Assembly: GCA_028280945.1 (NCBI GenBank)
Contig: JANQKV010000047.1
Span: forward strand, 93,291-157,290
Source of the DNA: Opitutaceae bacterium
Lineage (GTDB): Bacteria; Verrucomicrobiota; Verrucomicrobiia; Opitutales; Opitutaceae
Reading direction: 5' to 3'
Length of the DNA: 64,000 nucleotides
Translations under genes and position numbers: made by a program
Part shown: positions 53,193-63,202 of the stretch, piece after piece
Position numbering within the stretch: position 1 is the first letter of the stretch
Layout of the letters: every line of letters starts with the position of its first letter
The notes under the pieces: generated by a model
The model's input: the letters and a program-made list of their open reading frames with translations, nothing else
The model's database searches: none
What the model was told of the DNA's origin: nothing

Positions 53193-53298
53193 TGTCCTTA
53201 GGGGCGACCCGCTTGTGGGTCTGAGATGCTCGTAATGCTTCGGCGGCGCGACGGTCCCTTTGAACCTGATCCGGTTGATACCGGCGTAGGAAAAGGAA
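53193..53298 (+). promoter_or_regulatory. TPP (thiamine pyrophosphate) riboswitch
   Basis: The THI-element core is clear: GGGTCTGAGATG (53217-53228) followed by CCCTTTGAACCTGATCCGGT and TGATACCGGCGTAGG (53256-53290). The pyrimidine-sensing CTGAGA and the pyrophosphate-sensing arm with its CCGG-TTGATA-CCGG stem are both present. P1 would pair TGTCCTT (about 53193) with AAGGAACC after the core. It lies 65 bases before the start of the TonB-dependent receptor, so TPP should shut that gene off. A TTGACA box at 53157-53162 may be the promoter's -35 element. Confidence 0.93.
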
Positions 53299-53363
53299 CC
53301 AACACATCGTCCGATTCAGCGCCCAAGGCCGGGTCTCAAATTCCAAAAAAATTGAGATCCAAT

Positions 53364-55463
53364 ATGAAATCGTCCCTCCCCGCCCTCCTCGGCGGCATCC
53401 TCCTCGCGACCGCCGGCCCGGCGGTCGCCCAAAGCACTCCGCCGGAGCCGGCCACCGAGTTGTCGGCTGTCGTCGTGACCGCCGACTTGTGGTCCACGGA
53501 ACTGGCCGACGTCAGCGCCAGCGCCACGGTCTTTTCGACCGAGGATCTGGCTGCCAACGGCCACCAACACTTCGGCGACCTTGTCGCCGCCACACCCAAT
53601 CTCACCTGGACCGGTGGCACCTCCCGCGCCCGCTATCTCCAGATCCGCGGGATCGGCGAGAACTCGCAATTCGAGGGTGAATCCCCCGACTCCTCGGTGC
53701 GATTTCTGGTTGATGACATCGACTTCACCGGCATCGGTGGGGTTGCCTCGCTGTTCGACACCAGACAGGTGGAGGTTCTGCGCGGACCCCAGGCCGGGGC
53801 GTTCGGAGCGAATGCGGCCGGTGGCGTCATCAAGGTCGTGTCGAATGATCCCACTCCCTATCTCGATGGATATGCCAAAGTCACCGTTGCTGAGGATGAC
53901 CTGCTCGCCGGCGAGTTTGCGCTCGGCGGCCCTCTGATCGACAAGCTGCAATACCGCCTCGCACTGCAGCGCACCACCGCAAATGGCTGGCGCAACAACG
54001 CCTTTCTCAACCGCGACGACACCAATGAAATCGACGAGCTCAACCTGCGCCTGAAACTGCGCTGGTTTGCCACCGAGCAATGGCAATGGGATGGCACCGT
54101 GTTTTACGCCGACCAGGACAACGGCTACGACCAGTTCTCATTGGACAACACCGGGTTCACCACCTTCTCCGATCAACCGGGCCAGGACACCCAGGAATCC
54201 CTGGGGGCGTCGTTGCGCGGCACCTGGGAAGCCGACACCTTCGTCTTCACCACCAAGACCAGCGGCACCTCCGCCGACTCGGTCTACAGCTTCGATTCCG
54301 ACTGGACCAACCTGACCGATCCCCGGGGCTATGACCTGTTTCTCGAAACCCAGCGCGATCGCACGGTATTCAACCAGGAACTGCGAATTGACTCGGCGGC
54401 GACCGCCCCGGCCTCCCTGTCCCGACCCGGCGGCCGAAGCCTTGATGAAGGTCGATGGACCCTCGGCGCATATTACGATTCGCTGGTCGAGGACACGTTC
54501 CTGACGGAGGGATTCGGTGCCGCCCGCACGGAATTCGATGCCAGCACCCTCGCTCTCTTCGGTCAATACGGCCGGTCCCTCGGCGACAACACCCGCCTGA
54601 TCGCCGGCCTGCGCGTCGAGGAGTATGATCTTTCCACCGACGTCGAGTTTCGCGGGGTCTTCGACTTCTCCGACACGCTGGCCGGCGGCAAGCTCACATT
54701 CGAACAGGACGTCGCCGAAAATCATCTGCTGTTCGCCACCGCCACCCGCGGCTACAAGGCGGGCGGCGTCAACATCTACAACTTCCTTGTGGTGCCCGAC
54801 GAGGGTCCCGACACCTACGAGACCGAGATCATGTGGAACTACGAGGCGGGTTGGCGGGGCCACTCCGCCGACGGCAAAATCTCTGGAGAAGTCGTGGCCT
54901 TCTACATCGATCGCCAGGATCCGCAGGTGCGTGACTCGGCGGGTTTCGGTGCCTCGTTCACCTACTTTGTGGACAACGGCCGGCGGGCCGACATCTACGG
55001 GCTTGAGTCCAGTTTTCGGGCTCAGCTTGGCGACCAAATCACCGCTTATGGCAGTCTTGGATTGATGGAATCCAACCTTGCCGCCTTCACTCTTAGCAAC
55101 CCCACCGCCGATCCGGCGGGAGACCGCGAATTGGCCAGTGTGCCCACCTACACTTACAGTCTGGGCCTGCGCTACGGAGGCAATGAAGGCTTCCAAGCCA
55201 CCGTCGAAACAAACGGCCGGGACCGCTACTTCGAGTCCAATACCCACAATGAAACGCGCAGCGCCTTCAATGTGGTCAACGCCAGCGTGGGTTACCATTG
55301 GGCGGACTGGAGCATTACGTTGTGGGCACGCAACCTATTGGATGAAGGTTATGAAGATCGCGTGTTCTTCTTCGGCAACGCTGGTCCGAATTTCGAGACC
55401 ACACGCTACGAGTCACCCGCCGCGCCTCGCCAAGTCGGCGCCAGCGTGCGTTATTCGTTTTAA
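53364..55463 (+). CDS. TonB-dependent outer-membrane receptor, probably for thiamine or a precursor
   Basis: The track ORF begins inside the riboswitch; the true start is ATG 53364, with signal peptide MKSSLPALLGGILLATAGPAVAQ. The 699-residue protein has a TonB-box-like ELSAVVVTADL, a plug domain (LAANGHQHFGDLVAATPNLTWTGGTSRARYLQIRGIG ... VEVLRGPQAGAFGANAAGGVIKVVS), then a 22-strand barrel with the typical end NLLDEGYEDRVFFFGNAGPN ... GASVRYSF. No STN domain is present, so it is not a sigma-factor transducer. The upstream TPP riboswitch makes import of thiamine, or a thiamine breakdown or precursor compound, the natural reading. No thi biosynthetic gene or inner-membrane thiamine transporter is in the window. 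Confidence 0.92.
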   Translation: MKSSLPALLGGILLATAGPAVAQSTPPEPATELSAVVVTADLWSTELADVSASATVFSTEDLAANGHQHFGDLVAATPNLTWTGGTSRARYLQIRGIGENSQFEGESPDSSVRFLVDDIDFTGIGGVASLFDTRQVEVLRGPQAGAFGANAAGGVIKVVSNDPTPYLDGYAKVTVAEDDLLAGEFALGGPLIDKLQYRLALQRTTANGWRNNAFLNRDDTNEIDELNLRLKLRWFATEQWQWDGTVFYADQDNGYDQFSLDNTGFTTFSDQPGQDTQESLGASLRGTWEADTFVFTTKTSGTSADSVYSFDSDWTNLTDPRGYDLFLETQRDRTVFNQELRIDSAATAPASLSRPGGRSLDEGRWTLGAYYDSLVEDTFLTEGFGAARTEFDASTLALFGQYGRSLGDNTRLIAGLRVEEYDLSTDVEFRGVFDFSDTLAGGKLTFEQDVAENHLLFATATRGYKAGGVNIYNFLVVPDEGPDTYETEIMWNYEAGWRGHSADGKISGEVVAFYIDRQDPQVRDSAGFGASFTYFVDNGRRADIYGLESSFRAQLGDQITAYGSLGLMESNLAAFTLSNPTADPAGDRELASVPTYTYSLGLRYGGNEGFQATVETNGRDRYFESNTHNETRSAFNVVNASVGYHWADWSITLWARNLLDEGYEDRVFFFGNAGPNFETTRYESPAAPRQVGASVRYSF

Positions 55464-55540
55464 GCGAATTTGTTGCGCGCTTCCAATTGAGGTAAACGCC
55501 CCAGTCGGTCTCGATTGATCTGTCGTTATATCGCCGCCAG

Positions 55541-55554
55541 AACACCTAGGTGTT
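55541..55554. promoter_or_regulatory. 14-bp perfect palindrome over the kinase start codon
   Basis: AACACCTAGGTGTT includes an in-frame TAG and the GTG start codon (55550-55552) of the hybrid kinase. A protein bound here, or an RNA hairpin, would hide the start. No purine-rich ribosome-binding site is seen upstream. Confidence 0.4.
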
Positions 55555-58500
55555 TGGGTGGATTAATAACCTATTACCACGTCGTCGAACCGTCACCGCG
55601 CTGATGTTGGTGGCGGTTTCCGGCGTGGTTTTCGGCCAATCGGAATTCGAGCGCCGCTATGTATTGACGTCGTGGGACACTGACGCGGGCTCCCCGTTCC
55701 TGGCGGTCACGTCCACTGCCCAAACTCCCGATGGCTACTTGTGGCTGGGTTCGTATGAAGGATTGGCGCGTTTCGACGGGGTCCGTTTCCAGCACGAGGC
55801 GCAATCGGTGTTTCCGCTCGATGACGTCCTGGTGCTCTGCATGGTCGTCGATGCCGAAGGCTCGCTGTGGGTGGGCACTTCGGCCGGGATATGGCGGTGG
55901 AAACATCAATCCTGGGAGCAGTTCACCCCGACCACGGGTTTGGTCTATTCCATCGCCGCTGACCCGCGTGGCGGAATCGTGGCGCTTGTCGGCCGGGAGG
56001 TGGTGCGATGGAACGGCAACGAGTTTGAATTGATGGAGCGGATACCAACGCGCTACCGCACGTTGTCCCAATCGATCTGCTTTTTTGACCGGGACGGAGT
56101 CCTGTGGGTGAGCGCTCGGCGTTTTATTTTCCACCACGAAGACGATGAGTGGCACGCCCTGCGAGTCGTTGACCAGCCCGGGGACACCGCCCGCCCGCTC
56201 GGTGCGGCCCCGGCCCGGGCCGGGGGCATCTGGGTCGCCGAGGATACGGAGCTCAACCGGTTCGTTGGTGGGGAAATCGTTGAAACCCGGTCACGGGTTC
56301 CCGGACACCAGTTTGATGAGGTGGCACTCTGGGAAGATGCGGCAGGCAATCTGTGGGAAGCGGGTGAACGCAACGGCTTGGTGATTCATCAAGCCGACGG
56401 CAAAACGCTCACCTGCACGATCGATAACGGTCTTTCCAACAACACCCTGTTGGCGATCAACCCGGACAACGAGGGCAACATCTGGCTTGGCTCCGACGGC
56501 GGCGGGGTCGCCCGGGTGCGGCCCCGCTCCTTGATCGCGCACGCCAACCGGCGGCAATTGCCCCAACCGGTGATCAACGCCGTCGCGGATATGGGGGAAA
56601 ACCGGCTCTTGGTGGGCACCCATGGAGGAGGCGCCTTGATTTTCGAAAACGAGGAATTCACCGAGCTCCTGAAAATCAACGGCAACCAGGGCTTGGATGA
56701 CCAATCCTGGGTGCATGTCATGGAAATCGAGCCGGAGAGCGAGACGATCTGGCTTGGCACATTCCAAACCGGTTTGTTTCGGCTGCGCCCCGGCGACTCC
56801 CGGCGATGGCATACGAGGGAAATCAACGGAAACCACGTGTATGCCCTGCACCGCGACGATCAGGACCGGCTCTGGGTTGGCACCGAAAAAAACCTGACCC
56901 TCATTGTCGATGATGAGATAGAAACTCATGCGGAAGCCGGCATCTCATGGGGAGTCGTGACGATGATTGAATCCGATCGTGCCGGGCAAGTTTGGATCGC
57001 CAACCGCAAGGGCGACCTTTGGAGAACGGAGGGCCAAACCTTCCAGCCGGTCCGCGACCTGGGCGGACACAAACTTGATCCCGTGCGTTTCATGCACCGC
57101 GACGAGACCGGTCACCTCTGGATCACAACCGAAGAGAATGTGGTCCTGCGGGAGCACTCGGGCGGCTGGGTTCGCTACGACTCCTCTCGTGGCCTGCCCG
57201 CCGGGGAATGGAAACCACTCGCTATCGATGATTTTGGTTATCGTTGGTTTGGGTCGAATCGTGGGGTCATGCGCGTCAGCGCGGCATCACTCGACGAGAT
57301 CGCGCGGACCGGTTCCGGCCGGCTGCAGTGCCAACTTTTTAACCGCGTGGACGGCATGATCAGTGCCCGGGTTCGCAACCACTTTCAGGACATCAGCACC
57401 AAGACCGCGGATGGCAGAATCTGGATCGCCACCATCAAGGGACTTATCGAACTCGATCCGGCCAACATTCGAGTTCCGCCCCAATCCCCCCGGATTCACA
57501 TCGAGCAGGTGTGGGCGGGTACACAATCGCTAAAGCCCATCATCCAGCCGGATGATGTCATCACCATTCCCGCCGGGGCCGAACGCGTGAACATCCACTA
57601 CACCGGAACGAGTTCCAGTTACGGCCAGTTTCTCAACTACACCTACCGGCTGGATGGAGTTGATGGCGACTGGGTGCCGGCGGGAGACGAGCCGATTGCC
57701 CGCCTGACGGATTTGCAACCCGGACAATATGTGTTCCGCGTCAAGGCCATCAGCTTGGAAAGCCAGGCCGAAGCCGAGGCCAGGATCACATTGATCGTCC
57801 TGCCCTATTGGTGGCAGCGCCTGGACGTGCAACTGGCGGGATTGGGATTATTGGTGACACTCGTGGCCATCGGCGTGACCCTGATGGTCCGGAACCGCTA
57901 CCAACGACAACGGCAACAATTGGAGCAAAAGCGCATCCTGGCCGAGGAGCGCCTGCGGGCCGCCGAGGCCCTGAAGGAAATGGAAGTCGCGACGGCCGCC
58001 AGCCTGGCCAAAAGCGAGTTTCTGGCCACGATGAGCCATGAGATTCGCACGCCCCTCAATGGTGTAATTGGCTCCATGGATCTTCTGCTCGAAACCAAAC
58101 TCGACAACGAGCAGCGCGAACACATCAACACCCTCAGCGCCTCGGCGGAAACGTTGTTGGCCGTGCTGAATGACATTCTCGATTTCTCGAAGATCGAAGC
58201 CGGAAAAATCTCCATCGAGCATGCCCGGTTCAACCTCGCGGATACCCTGCGGGGGGTGATTGAGGTGGCGCTCCCGCGAGCGCTCAGCCGCGGGGTTGAA
58301 CTAGCGCTTATCCTCCCCCCCGAGGTGCCGGTGAAGGTCGAGGGTGATGCCGCGAGGCTGCGTCAGGTGCTCATCAACCTGGTCGGCAACGCGATGAAGT
58401 TTACGGAAGAAGGTTCGGTCGCCTTGAGTGTGGAAATTGTCGACGGCGACCCGGCTCCCGGCCGGGAGGTTGTGCTGAAGTTTCGGGTGAAGGACACCGG

Positions 58501-59530
58501 GGTGGGAATCGCTCCTTCCCGCCAGGCGGACTTGTTCGAGAGCTTCACCCAGGCCGATGTCTCCACCACCCGTAAATACGGCGGTTCCGGCCTCGGCCTG
58601 GCAATCTGCAAGCACCTGGTTGAACTCATGGATGGCAGCATCGGTGTATCCAGTAAATTGGGACAAGGGGCCGAGTTCCATTTTCAAATCCCCTTCTCCC
58701 GGGCGGACCACGTTCCCCTCAAACCCGCGGAGTTCTCCGGACAGTTGTTGGTGTTGGACGATTGTGAACCGGCCCGGGAGGCCGAGGTCGCGTTCCTGGC
58801 CCGACAAAATCTGATCGCCCGCGGCACGGACTCCCCCGCCGAGCTGGTCCGCTGGGCAAAGGAGGAGGAAAACCGCAAGGAGAAGCTGCAGCCTCACCTG
58901 TTGATTGATGACTCAGCCGCCGATGCCCTGTCGGAGGACCAGGTCCGCTGGCTGAAAGAGTCCGCCGAGCAACGGCGGTTGAAGATAATCATCATGTCGA
59001 TGCGCCCGAGCCGCCGGACGGTGGTGCCCCCTTTCCCGATCATTGCCACCCTGCGCAAGCCTCTGTTCGATCCCGCCCCGCTGGCTGAAATCCTGGCCGC
59101 CACCGGAGAAATCGGCGACGAGGCGAAAAAAGTGGCCGAATCCGAGGAGGACGCGGATGGGCCGGCTGAGTTTTCCGCGAAGGTATTGTTGGCCGATGAT
59201 GAGCCGGTGAACCGCCTTGTGCTGGGGAAACTGTTGAAGCGCCTCGGTTGCACGGTCGATTTGGCTGAGACCGGATCGGAGGCGGTCAAAATGGCCCGGA
59301 AAGAGACCTATGCGCTTATCTTCATGGATTGCCGCATGCCAGTAATGGACGGGTTTGCGGCGACCCGGAAAATCCGCCAAGTGTTAAATCCCGCACCGCC
59401 CATCATTGCCATCACGGCGAATACCACGGTGGAAGACCGTGAACACTGCATTCAGGTCGGCATGGTGGATTTTGTCAGCAAGCCGGCCCGGCGAGCGGAG
59501 CTGGCCCGCGTGCTCAAGCGTTGGTTGTAA
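55550..59530 (+). CDS. Hybrid two-component sensor kinase with periplasmic propeller and two receiver domains
   Basis: The only in-frame start near the signal peptide is GTG 55550, directly after a TAG; ATG 55604 would cut the signal short. The 1326-residue protein has an N-terminal hydrophobic segment ([17 protein letters not shown]), then a two-component regulator propeller (about 40-660; [48 protein letters not shown]), a Y_Y_Y domain (about 670-755), one transmembrane helix, HisKA with His830 in [13 protein letters not shown], HATPase_c (about 935-1050), a divergent receiver (LLVLDDCEP) and a canonical receiver with Asp1260 in [12 protein letters not shown]. There is no AraC output domain, so a separate response regulator or phosphotransfer protein must exist. 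Polysaccharide-fragment sensing is typical for this propeller class. Confidence 0.92.
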   Translation: MFGWINNLLPRRRTVTALMLVAVSGVVFGQSEFERRYVLTSWDTDAGSPFLAVTSTAQTPDGYLWLGSYEGLARFDGVRFQHEAQSVFPLDDVLVLCMVVDAEGSLWVGTSAGIWRWKHQSWEQFTPTTGLVYSIAADPRGGIVALVGREVVRWNGNEFELMERIPTRYRTLSQSICFFDRDGVLWVSARRFIFHHEDDEWHALRVVDQPGDTARPLGAAPARAGGIWVAEDTELNRFVGGEIVETRSRVPGHQFDEVALWEDAAGNLWEAGERNGLVIHQADGKTLTCTIDNGLSNNTLLAINPDNEGNIWLGSDGGGVARVRPRSLIAHANRRQLPQPVINAVADMGENRLLVGTHGGGALIFENEEFTELLKINGNQGLDDQSWVHVMEIEPESETIWLGTFQTGLFRLRPGDSRRWHTREINGNHVYALHRDDQDRLWVGTEKNLTLIVDDEIETHAEAGISWGVVTMIESDRAGQVWIANRKGDLWRTEGQTFQPVRDLGGHKLDPVRFMHRDETGHLWITTEENVVLREHSGGWVRYDSSRGLPAGEWKPLAIDDFGYRWFGSNRGVMRVSAASLDEIARTGSGRLQCQLFNRVDGMISARVRNHFQDISTKTADGRIWIATIKGLIELDPANIRVPPQSPRIHIEQVWAGTQSLKPIIQPDDVITIPAGAERVNIHYTGTSSSYGQFLNYTYRLDGVDGDWVPAGDEPIARLTDLQPGQYVFRVKAISLESQAEAEARITLIVLPYWWQRLDVQLAGLGLLVTLVAIGVTLMVRNRYQRQRQQLEQKRILAEERLRAAEALKEMEVATAASLAKSEFLATMSHEIRTPLNGVIGSMDLLLETKLDNEQREHINTLSASAETLLAVLNDILDFSKIEAGKISIEHARFNLADTLRGVIEVALPRALSRGVELALILPPEVPVKVEGDAARLRQVLINLVGNAMKFTEEGSVALSVEIVDGDPAPGREVVLKFRVKDTGVGIAPSRQADLFESFTQADVSTTRKYGGSGLGLAICKHLVELMDGSIGVSSKLGQGAEFHFQIPFSRADHVPLKPAEFSGQLLVLDDCEPAREAEVAFLARQNLIARGTDSPAELVRWAKEEENRKEKLQPHLLIDDSAADALSEDQVRWLKESAEQRRLKIIIMSMRPSRRTVVPPFPIIATLRKPLFDPAPLAEILAATGEIGDEAKKVAESEEDADGPAEFSAKVLLADDEPVNRLVLGKLLKRLGCTVDLAETGSEAVKMARKETYALIFMDCRMPVMDGFAATRKIRQVLNPAPPIIAITANTTVEDREHCIQVGMVDFVSKPARRAELARVLKRWL

Positions 59531-59565
59531 GTTGACCGGGTGGTTGATGCGAAGGGCTGGTCAAC
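59531..59565. terminator. Hairpin in the convergent gap between kinase and GH43 genes
   Basis: GTTGACC (59531-59537) and GGTCAAC (59559-59565) are perfect reverse complements, with an inner GGTTGA/TCAACC alternative pairing. The 41-base gap separates two convergent stop codons, so it may act as a two-way terminator. No T tract is seen on either side. Confidence 0.4.
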
Positions 59566-59571
59566 CGGGGG

Positions 59572-61164
59572 TTATTCCAGCCCTCGGTATCGAAAGTCGC
59601 GGAAGATGACTTCGCCTTCGCCGAAGGCGAACAGGCGCACCCCGCCTGATTCGTCATAGAAACTGCGGGCAAATTTCTTCCAATTCTCACCATCCTCACT
59701 GCCCCAGATGCTCACATGAGAGCGATGATTTACCACGCGCAGGTGCATGCTGTTTTGGGGCCAGCCGTCCATTTCCTTGCGCCGCACCCGCACTGAGCTG
59801 CCATTCTGCCAATAAGTCGGAGTCCAGGGAAACTCGGCCGGATCAAACGATTCCGCGGGATGCAGGTTCGGCGGACCTTTCGCCAAACCCACGCCGCTCT
59901 GCCCCGCCATCAGTCCCCCCTGCGCGTCGCCCATGATTTCGATCTCAGCCCGAATCTCAAAGGAATGGTTGCCCGGCCGGATGTTGAGCTCGATGCCTGA
60001 CGTCCGTGAATCGCCCATGGTCCGGATGCGCAGGGCGCCGGCTCCCCGGGTCAGGTGTTTGCGGTGCGCCTCTTCAAACGCCCACTGGTAGCCCCACTCC
60101 CGGTCGGAAAAATCGTCCGACCGCACCAACCCATGCCCCACGTTTTCCCCGGACGGTTTTGCCAGCAGGTCACCCGCTCGAGCGCCGGCTTGAATGACCG
60201 GCCAACCGTCATCCGTCCAATCGACAGGCAACAGCAAGGTCTGGCGCCCGAGGTTCTTTCGCGTGTGGTCGATCCCATGAAACATCGCCCACCATGTGCC
60301 GTCGTGATGCTCAACCAGGGTGGCGTGCCCTTGTGCCCACCATTGCTCATCGATGCTGAACGTATGGATCAGGGGATTGTAGGGGGAATCTACATACGGT
60401 CCCAGCGGATCACGTGATCGTTCGACGGCGGCCATATGCGCGGTGGCCGGGCCCTTGGTGCCGCCGAGCGCCGACACCACGTAGTAGTAGCCATCGCGAT
60501 GCAGCAGTTTGGGACTTTCGAGGCACCAGCACTCCACGTCCCATTCTTCCGGATACTCCCACCCGTCGTAGACGTCCTGAATCGCAGGACCAACTGTCGA
60601 CAAGCCATCGGGCGCAAGTTGGTAAACCGCCGTTTTTTCCATAAAAAGATAACGTTTGCCTTCAGGCGTCACAAGGTGTCCCGGGTCGATCAACCCATCG
60701 ATTTCCAAGTCGATCGGTTCACTCCAGGGTCCGGTAATCTCCTCTGCCCAATAGGCCCAGTTTTTGAACGCACGGCTTCCATCGGGACGAAGTGAGGGAA
60801 TGGTGACGTAGATGTAATAGCGCCCGTCCACCAGCGCCAGGTCGGGCGCCCACGCCCCTCCGTCGACGCCCAGCGGCACCTTGCCAATCGGCTGCCAGTT
60901 CACGAGATCGCGGGAGTGCCAAACAATAATGGCGTGCCGTAGTCCCTTGCCGTGGATCATGTAGAAATCCTCCCCTTCACGGATCACTGAAGGATCGGCC
61001 AAATCCCCGGCAATGATCGGATTTCGATAAAGTCCATTGCCTCGGTCGGCCCGATGGGTGCCTTCCCGGGCAAACTGCTCCAGGCGGGGCAGGTCTGATC
61101 GACCGCAGGCTGAAGTCGCGACACCCAACAACAGCAATCCCATGAACCAGCGGGGTAATCTCAT
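59572..61164 (-). CDS. GH43-like glycoside hydrolase lipoprotein
   Basis: ATG 61164 (MRLPRWFMGLLLLGVATSACGRSD) carries a lipoprotein signal with cysteine after TSA, so the 530-residue protein is probably membrane-anchored. The five-bladed propeller of family 43 follows: YRNPIIAGDLADPSVIREGEDFYMI (catalytic base Asp), a middle Asp in LEIDGLIDPGHLV and the general-acid Glu in CWCLESPKLLHRDGYYYVVSALGG. A C-terminal beta-sandwich domain (about 355-530; NIRPGNHSFEIRAEIEIMGDAQGGLMAG ... SIWGSEDGENWKKFARSF) resembles the accessory domain of GH43 xylosidase/arabinofuranosidase-like enzymes. The substrate is likely a xylose- or arabinose-containing glycan. Divergent from the GH13 gene across a 166-base gap. 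Confidence 0.87.
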   Translation of the reverse strand: MRLPRWFMGLLLLGVATSACGRSDLPRLEQFAREGTHRADRGNGLYRNPIIAGDLADPSVIREGEDFYMIHGKGLRHAIIVWHSRDLVNWQPIGKVPLGVDGGAWAPDLALVDGRYYIYVTIPSLRPDGSRAFKNWAYWAEEITGPWSEPIDLEIDGLIDPGHLVTPEGKRYLFMEKTAVYQLAPDGLSTVGPAIQDVYDGWEYPEEWDVECWCLESPKLLHRDGYYYVVSALGGTKGPATAHMAAVERSRDPLGPYVDSPYNPLIHTFSIDEQWWAQGHATLVEHHDGTWWAMFHGIDHTRKNLGRQTLLLPVDWTDDGWPVIQAGARAGDLLAKPSGENVGHGLVRSDDFSDREWGYQWAFEEAHRKHLTRGAGALRIRTMGDSRTSGIELNIRPGNHSFEIRAEIEIMGDAQGGLMAGQSGVGLAKGPPNLHPAESFDPAEFPWTPTYWQNGSSVRVRRKEMDGWPQNSMHLRVVNHRSHVSIWGSEDGENWKKFARSFYDESGGVRLFAFGEGEVIFRDFRYRGLE

Positions 61165-61330
61165 GCCCAATTATCGCTGATACCCTGGACCAAAATCACG
61201 CCTCCAGCATACCGATTCCCTGAGACCGTAACCCTATCCCTGTCCTCCCCTAAGATTTGTGCAGGGCTTCGCAGGTTGGTCAGGGCCGGTGCCCCTTGAG
61301 GTCGAGGCACATCAATACCACCTTCCGGAC

Positions 61331-63193
61331 ATGAACTCTGCCCCCTCGCGCCTGTGCGGTTTCCTCTGCTTTGTCATCGTTGCCACTTTTGCCTGGGCCG
61401 GACCCAAGGTCGAACGGGCCGAGCCGCTCCACTGGTGGGTGGGCATGCACAACCCCGAACTGCAGGTGCTGCTCTACGGCGAGAGCCTCACGGGTCTCCA
61501 TGCCAAGGTCGACCATGAGGGCATCCGGGTCACCCAGTCCATTTCCGTGGCCAACCCGGACTATCTCTTTGTTTACCTGCACATCGATCCCTCCGCTGAA
61601 CCGGGCATGATCGACATCGAGCTCCATGATGCTTCGGGGTTGCGCCACACCCAACCATTCGACCTGCGGGCCCGCGAACCCGGGGCGGCTGACCGCAAGG
61701 GATTCGATACTTCGGACGTGCTCTACCTGATCACACCGGATCGTTTCGTGAACGGCGATCCGAGCAACGATGAGGTCGAGGGCATGCTCGAGGGACTCAA
61801 CCGCGCCGAGGGCTACGGCCGCCACGGCGGCGACATTCAGGGCATGATCAACAGCTTGGACTACCTCGCCGACCTCGGGGTCACCGCGATTTGGATCAAT
61901 CCCGTTTTGGAAAACGACCAACCGCAATGGTCCTACCACGGCTACGCCACCACCGATTTTTACCGGGTCGACACCCGTTTTGGTTCCAACGCCCAGTATC
62001 GCGAGCTGTCCGACGAGGCCGCCAAGCGCGGCATCGGCCTGGTCATGGACATGATCCTCAACCACAGCGGATCCGAGCACTGGTTTGTGAAAAACCCGCC
62101 CGACCAAAAGTGGATCAATTTCGACAACACCTACGTGCGCACCAGCCATCTGCGCACGACCAATCAGGACACCAACGCCTCTGACTATGACCGCAAGCAC
62201 TTCGCTGACGGTTGGTTCGTCGAAGCCATGCCCGACCTCAACCAACGCCACCCGTTGATGGCCGACTACCTCATCCAGAATTCCATCTGGTGGGTCGAGG
62301 AGGCCAACCTCGCCGGCATCCGGATGGATACCTACCCCTACCCGGACAAGCACTTCATGGCCGACTGGACCCGTGCGGTCATGGCGGAGTATCCGGACTT
62401 CAACATGGTTGGTGAGGAATGGAGCCTGTCTCCCGCCATCGTGTCCTACTGGCAGCGCGGCAAGGTCAACCACGACGGCTATACCTCCGAGATGCCAACC
62501 ATGATGGACTTCCCCCTGAACCACGCGGTCAAGGAAGCCCTCAACGCTCCCGAGGAAACCTGGGCTGAAGGCTTCATCCGTCTCTACGAAGCGGTGGCTC
62601 ACGACTTCCTCTATGCCGCCCCGGAAGACCTCGTCATCTTCCCTGACAATCACGACATGGACCGCTTCTTCACCCAAGTGAACGAGGATTACGGTCTCTT
62701 CCAGCTCGGCATGGTCTTCAACCTCACCATGCGCGGGGTTCCCCAGATTTACTACGGCACCGAGATCCTGATGCACAATCGCGGCTTCCCCGGCGACCAC
62801 GGCGTGATCCGCACCGACTTCCCCGGGGGCTGGGAAGGCGACGAGGTCAATGCCTTCACCGGTGAAGGCCTGACCGACCAGCAGAAGGATGCACAGGCTT
62901 TCACCCGCAAGCTGCTCAACTGGCGCAAAACCGCCACCGCCATCCACGACGGCAAACTCATGCACTTTGCCCCCGACGGCGGCACCTATGCCTACTTCCG
63001 TTACACGGATGAAGACATGGTGATGGTCGTGCTCAACAAGCGCGATGAGCCCGCGGTGCTGTCCACTGACCGCTTTGCCGAAATCCTGCCGGACGGCGCG
63101 GAAGGCACGGATGCCCTCACCGGCAAAAGGCAGGATCTTTCGACCGAGGTGGTCGTGCCCGCCCGCGGCGCGGTGATCTTGGACATCAAGTAG
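61331..63193 (+). CDS. Secreted GH13 alpha-amylase-family enzyme (cyclomaltodextrinase/neopullulanase-like)
   Basis: ATG 61331 (MNSAPSRLCGFLCFVIVATFAWAG) gives a signal peptide and a 620-residue precursor. An N-terminal beta domain (PLHWWVGMHNPELQVLLYGESL, as in SusA-type enzymes) is followed by the GH13 barrel: VLYLITPDRFVNGDPSNDEV, DMILNHSG, AGIRMDTYPYPD (nucleophile Asp), FNMVGEEWS (acid/base Glu) and VIFPDNHDMDRF (third Asp). The C-terminal beta domain starts near residue 520. It should cleave alpha-1,4 (possibly alpha-1,6) glucans or cyclodextrins in the periplasm, as in Bacteroidota Sus systems, but no SusC/D neighbours are here. Convergent with the DTW gene, 9 bases apart. Confidence 0.92.
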   Translation: MNSAPSRLCGFLCFVIVATFAWAGPKVERAEPLHWWVGMHNPELQVLLYGESLTGLHAKVDHEGIRVTQSISVANPDYLFVYLHIDPSAEPGMIDIELHDASGLRHTQPFDLRAREPGAADRKGFDTSDVLYLITPDRFVNGDPSNDEVEGMLEGLNRAEGYGRHGGDIQGMINSLDYLADLGVTAIWINPVLENDQPQWSYHGYATTDFYRVDTRFGSNAQYRELSDEAAKRGIGLVMDMILNHSGSEHWFVKNPPDQKWINFDNTYVRTSHLRTTNQDTNASDYDRKHFADGWFVEAMPDLNQRHPLMADYLIQNSIWWVEEANLAGIRMDTYPYPDKHFMADWTRAVMAEYPDFNMVGEEWSLSPAIVSYWQRGKVNHDGYTSEMPTMMDFPLNHAVKEALNAPEETWAEGFIRLYEAVAHDFLYAAPEDLVIFPDNHDMDRFFTQVNEDYGLFQLGMVFNLTMRGVPQIYYGTEILMHNRGFPGDHGVIRTDFPGGWEGDEVNAFTGEGLTDQQKDAQAFTRKLLNWRKTATAIHDGKLMHFAPDGGTYAYFRYTDEDMVMVVLNKRDEPAVLSTDRFAEILPDGAEGTDALTGKRQDLSTEVVVPARGAVILDIK

Positions 63194-63202
63194 CTGCTGG
63201 CG

